Origin: Wyeomyia smithii | Lineage: Eukaryota > Arthropoda > Insecta > Diptera > Culicidae | Reading direction: 5' to 3' | NCBI RefSeq assembly: GCF_029784165.1 | Contig: NC_073694.1 | Coordinates: forward strand, 168,916,118-168,980,117 | Length of the DNA stretch: 64,000 nt | Part shown: in pieces, positions 60,975 to 64,000 of the stretch | Layout: the number at the start of each line of letters is the position of its first letter | Numbering within the stretch: the first letter of the stretch is position 1 | Made by a program: the position numbers and the translations under genes | The notes under the pieces: model-generated | Database searches by the model: none | The model's input: only the letters and a program-made list of their open reading frames with translations | What the model was told of the DNA's origin: nothing

Positions 60975-61110
60975 CACTTGCCGGAAATATCACTTTTCTC
61001 TTTCTATTTTAAGAAACAGCGACTGAAGTGCATTGAGAGTTAAAAAAGAGGTTACGCAAATGATGCTTGAAATGAAACAACCTGCCAACGAATGTCAAGT
61101 CATAATCCGA
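60975..61110 (+). pseudogene. mariner transposase remnant (copy 2)
   Basis: The preceding 60800-60960 stretch aligns with 57130-57250 (CCTGAGTAA, TAGTGATT-TATTATGATGTC, AGATACTTTCAG/GGTTGTGTGAAAA). Here TATTTTAAGAAACAGCGACT then GAAGTGCATTGAGAGTT encodes FKKTATEVH then a stop, the same N-terminal block as copy 1. It decays within about 100 bp into satellite. Confidence 0.6.
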
Positions 61111-61669
61111 AAGTAACAAAAAATTCTTTGAAAAAAAAGTAACAAAGGAGTCAAGGATAATTTAAAAGTAACAAAAACGATAAAAAATGTCATCGAAAAG
61201 CAAAAGAAAGTCAGTCAAAAAAATAATAATACAAGAATAACACAAAACTGTTATATAATGAGGTAAAAATGAAGAAGAAACAACACAAAAAACGTGGCAG
61301 CAATGACAAAACTAATTGATGCCAAATAACATCGAAGAGTGATACAATGATGATAAAAACTGGAATTATAACAATGACACAAATAAGAACAAAAAATTGT
61401 CACAAAAAATGAGACAAAAATAATTCAGATATAGTACAAATATAATAAAAATAAAAATGGCACAAAAATAACATCAAAGTGTTTGAAAAATGAACCAAAA
61501 TTAACACACAAATTTGTTAAATATGTGATGAAAATATTATTAAAATAACCCAACAATAACGCAAAAGAAACACCAAAACGATAAAAAAATAAATCAGAAA
61601 TGACAAAAAATTGATACAAAATTCACGCAGCAATAATACAAAAGTAGATAAGCTAAAAATAATATAATA
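61111..61669 (+). repeat. Degenerate A-rich satellite, second part
   Basis: Same words as 57590-60640. The phrase GAGTGATACAATGATGATAA then TTATAACAATGACACAAATA at about 61335-61385 matches one near 57725-57790. Confidence 0.75.
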
Positions 61670-62022
61670 GGGGGGGGGGGGGGGGGCTAGCGTGGCTGGT
61701 AATGTCTCCGCCAACCACGCTCGACGCCTGGGTTTGAATCCCACTGCCGACATAGGTGTCGATGGTTGTGAGGTGGCGTGATCCACTCACATCCAACCAA
61801 ACTGGTCTAGATTCAATCCTAGCCGACACTGGGAGATTTGCTGAGGCGAAAAATCTCTGGGATCACGCCTTCCTTCGCTTGAGGAAGTAAAGCCGTTTGC
61901 GCCAGTCCGTCAATCAACGAGTCGTAAATAAGGGTCCTGGGTGGAATTGCCTTCCTGGGCGTCGGTGATTGGCCAACAACAGTGGCGGAACTAGACCGAC
62001 GGAAATAAGCGAGAAAAAAAAA
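61670..62022 (+). mobile_element. tRNA-derived SINE, plus strand (copy 2)
   Basis: Begins in a 17-base G run (61670-61686) that has expanded the normal GGGGG start. It then has the A box (GTGGCTGGTAATG, about 61692-61704), the B box GGTTTGAATCC (61731-61741, one change from consensus) and the same body as 8726-9089, ending in an A tail at about 62013-62021. CTAAAAATAA occurs just upstream (61652-61661) and immediately after the tail (about 62023), a candidate target duplication, though the satellite background makes this weak. Confidence 0.85.
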
Positions 62023-62029
62023 CCTAAAA

Positions 62030-62965
62030 ATAACACCAAAATGAAATTCTGAAGCGATACAAAAATGATATGCAGCTCTCTCAAAACATAAAACGAAAAT
62101 GACTCAAAATATTTGTAAAATGATCCATATAATAACACAGAGGGCTAAAAACACAAAGAAATCAAACAAAACTGTCTAAAAATATCTCAACACTAGTATA
62201 AAAAGGACAAAATCCTATAAAAATGGCACAAAACAAAACGACTAAAAGTGGTATGTACTAAAATTACCCAATAATGATTCAAAATGGCATCATTCAAAGA
62301 TTGATGCAAAGATAGTAAAAAAATGCTGCAAAAATGAATGAATGGCACTAAAAATAAGACAAAAATTATTCGAACATCGTCTACAAATAATACAAAATTT
62401 GTATAGAGACAACACAAAAATGATTAAATCATTGAACCATGGATCAGAAATGACATTAAAATTGTTAAGAATGTGACAAAAACAATACTCAAATAACCCT
62501 TTAATAGCGCACGAATAACTCCAACATGAATAAAAATGACTCAGGAATACACAAAAGTTCCACAAAACTTTAAAAGAAATAATACAATAGTGACAAAAAA
62601 AATTGCAAAAATGCCACAATAAATAAAACGAACGTATCTAGAAATATTACAAAAATTGCATAAAAGGAGATACAAACATATTGCAAATCAACTTCAGAAG
62701 ATTGCACCAAAAACTGATGCTTCAAAAATAACTATGAAATTTACATAAAATAACACAAAGTGGCACAAAACTATGACACAAGGATAATTAAATAGAAACA
62801 CAAATCTGGAACGGATATGATACAAAACGGCACAGAGAAGCGAATTAAAGTAAGTACAAAAATAATACAGGAATAAGACAAAACTGTCAAAAAAACGGTG
62901 CAAACTGGAACAGAAATAGCACAAAAATATGAAAGCAATGACAAAAATAATGCCACAGTGGGCCT
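62030..62965 (+). repeat. Degenerate A-rich satellite, third part
   Basis: Continues the ACAAAAATGAC-type array after the SINE and ends near 62965, where the B-type block starts. Confidence 0.75.
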
Positions 62966-62979
62966 CTAATGAATAAAAA

Positions 62980-63760
62980 TAAGTCGCTGTCCGTATATCA
63001 CGATTAAACTGAAGAACGGATCAACGGATCGGTGATGAAATATGTATGTAGGGGTTTTTAGGGCCGAAGAAGGTTATTAAGAAGATTTAGGACCCCTGCA
63101 TTCTCTCGAAGAGAGGCTTCAGTGCAAATGATACACAAATTCGGCATAATTCAAAAAACAACAAAGCAAATGAAACCAAATTCGGCTTGTGGAGGGTTTT
63201 GGCAGCAATAATTCTTTATGTAGCAGTTTGAGATCCTTCTCTCCTCTGGAAAACTATACAAATAAAACACAAATTTTTGCATAACTCGAGAATTAATCAA
63301 GCAAATGGTACCAAATTTGACATGAGAAGGTTCTAAAGCGCAAGACATATTTCTATGGTAATTTAATACCACTCCCTCCTCTGAAAGGAAGGGCTGCCGT
63401 ACAAATGAAACACAAATTTCTACATAATTTTAAAACTTATCAAGTAAATAAAACCAAAGTTGGAATGTGATGATTTTGGAGTATAAGAAACGTTTCTATG
63501 ATGATTTGACACCTTGCTTACTCTTGAAGGGGAGGGGTCCCACACAAATGAAACACATATTTCAACCAATTTCCGGAAAACGGCTTAAGCGAGATGATGC
63601 ACAGGAGCCCAAACACCATTTTGAATTCAAAGATACCGATTTCCAATTTTTGGAAAACACCCCTCCTTACCGTGGAAAGGGGAGGGAGGTGGTCTCGCAC
63701 ACAAATGATGCACATATTTCAACCAATTCTAGAGAAACATTTCAAAAGGTCTTATCTGCT
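62980..63760 (-). repeat. B-type and A-type units (copy 4)
   Basis: The minus strand shows the same modules as 33735-34190. The outer end (62985-63065) is followed by four B units with TTTGCTTGATTAATTCTCGA, GCAAAAATTTGTGTTT and CCCTCCTCTGAAAGG-type blocks at roughly 140-170 bp spacing. One or two A-like segments (TTGAATTCAAAATGGTGTTT minus, 63615-63634) come at the inner end. The frames 63467-63811 and 63151-63372 (minus) are by-products. Confidence 0.7.
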
Positions 63761-64000
63761 TTGATCGATTTTTTGATCTATCACATTCGTTCAGTCACCA
63801 CAACTTTTTAAACACCTGCTATAAAACGTTATTTGTGCGAGTTGATAGCGGTGAGATCACTCTAGCCTTTTGAACGAAAACCACGCTTGGGACAGTAACT
63901 AGAGCTGAACCATGATTAAAATAAAAAAAACGTTTTGGAAAACCGATGAAGGCAGATAGGACCTTTTGAAATGCTTATCTAGAAATTTTCCAGGAAACAG
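63761..64000. other. Window end, nothing recognised
   Basis: Ordinary AT-balanced sequence following the repeat block. No feature is seen. Confidence 0.4.

Noticed and set aside
57590..62965. CRISPR-like spaced repeats in the A-rich array
   Set aside because: Units are degenerate, have no constant repeat or unique spacers of fixed length, and the genome is a eukaryote's.

Overview
The window looks like nuclear DNA of a mosquito, most likely a large-genome culicine such as Aedes. I recognise no exon of a host gene on either strand. The mosquito call rests on four things: a DD37E transposase of the ITmD37E type described from mosquitoes; a tRNA-derived SINE of a kind I associate with Aedes, present twice; a roughly 2.5 kb repeat that opens with GCCTTTCTCCTAGAAAGG and that I know from culicine genomes; and unmethylated-looking, CpG-rich unique DNA between AT-rich transposon blocks. 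Species-level assignment is not possible by eye.

Layout. Low-repeat, more GC-balanced islands (about 3.8-6.2, 9.1-20.7, 25.5-28.9, 35.3-37.5, 42.9-46.2 and 54.4-56.8 kb) alternate with AT-rich repeat blocks. The islands have no open frame I can assign and could be intron or intergenic regulatory DNA. The repeat blocks hold: a broken DD37E transposase (33-1057); a Jockey-type LINE remnant (6660-7665); another LINE 3' end with one internal stop (23819-24334); a Jockey-type reverse transcriptase apparently split by a 2.5 kb repeat (31722-34514); two mariner remnants (57259-57578 and about 60975-61110); a hAT-type MITE with an 8-bp target duplication (22520-22697); a TA-flanked TIR element (51253-52422); foldback MITEs (31441-31579, 41550-41901, possibly 49011-49241); and tRNA-derived SINEs at 1686, 8726-9089, 22161, 47644 and 61670.

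Four structures stand out. (1) Positions 54127-54364 form an almost perfect 111-bp inverted repeat around a 16-bp loop. (2) Six loci share a GAAACGTCGG-type signature, three of them with a hammerhead-like C-TGANGA / stem / GAAA layout inside inverted repeats; one is a 238-bp unit with a clean 14-bp target duplication. (3) Two degenerate tandem units, called A and B here, recur together at four places. (4) About 57.6-63.0 kb is a degenerate ACAAAAATGAC-type satellite with signs of a higher-order period of roughly 430-470 bp, interrupted by mariner, SINE and other insertions.

No operon, CRISPR array or microbial system is present. The elements are parasites and their debris. Their arrangement is nested, showing order of insertion, and does not form a pathway.
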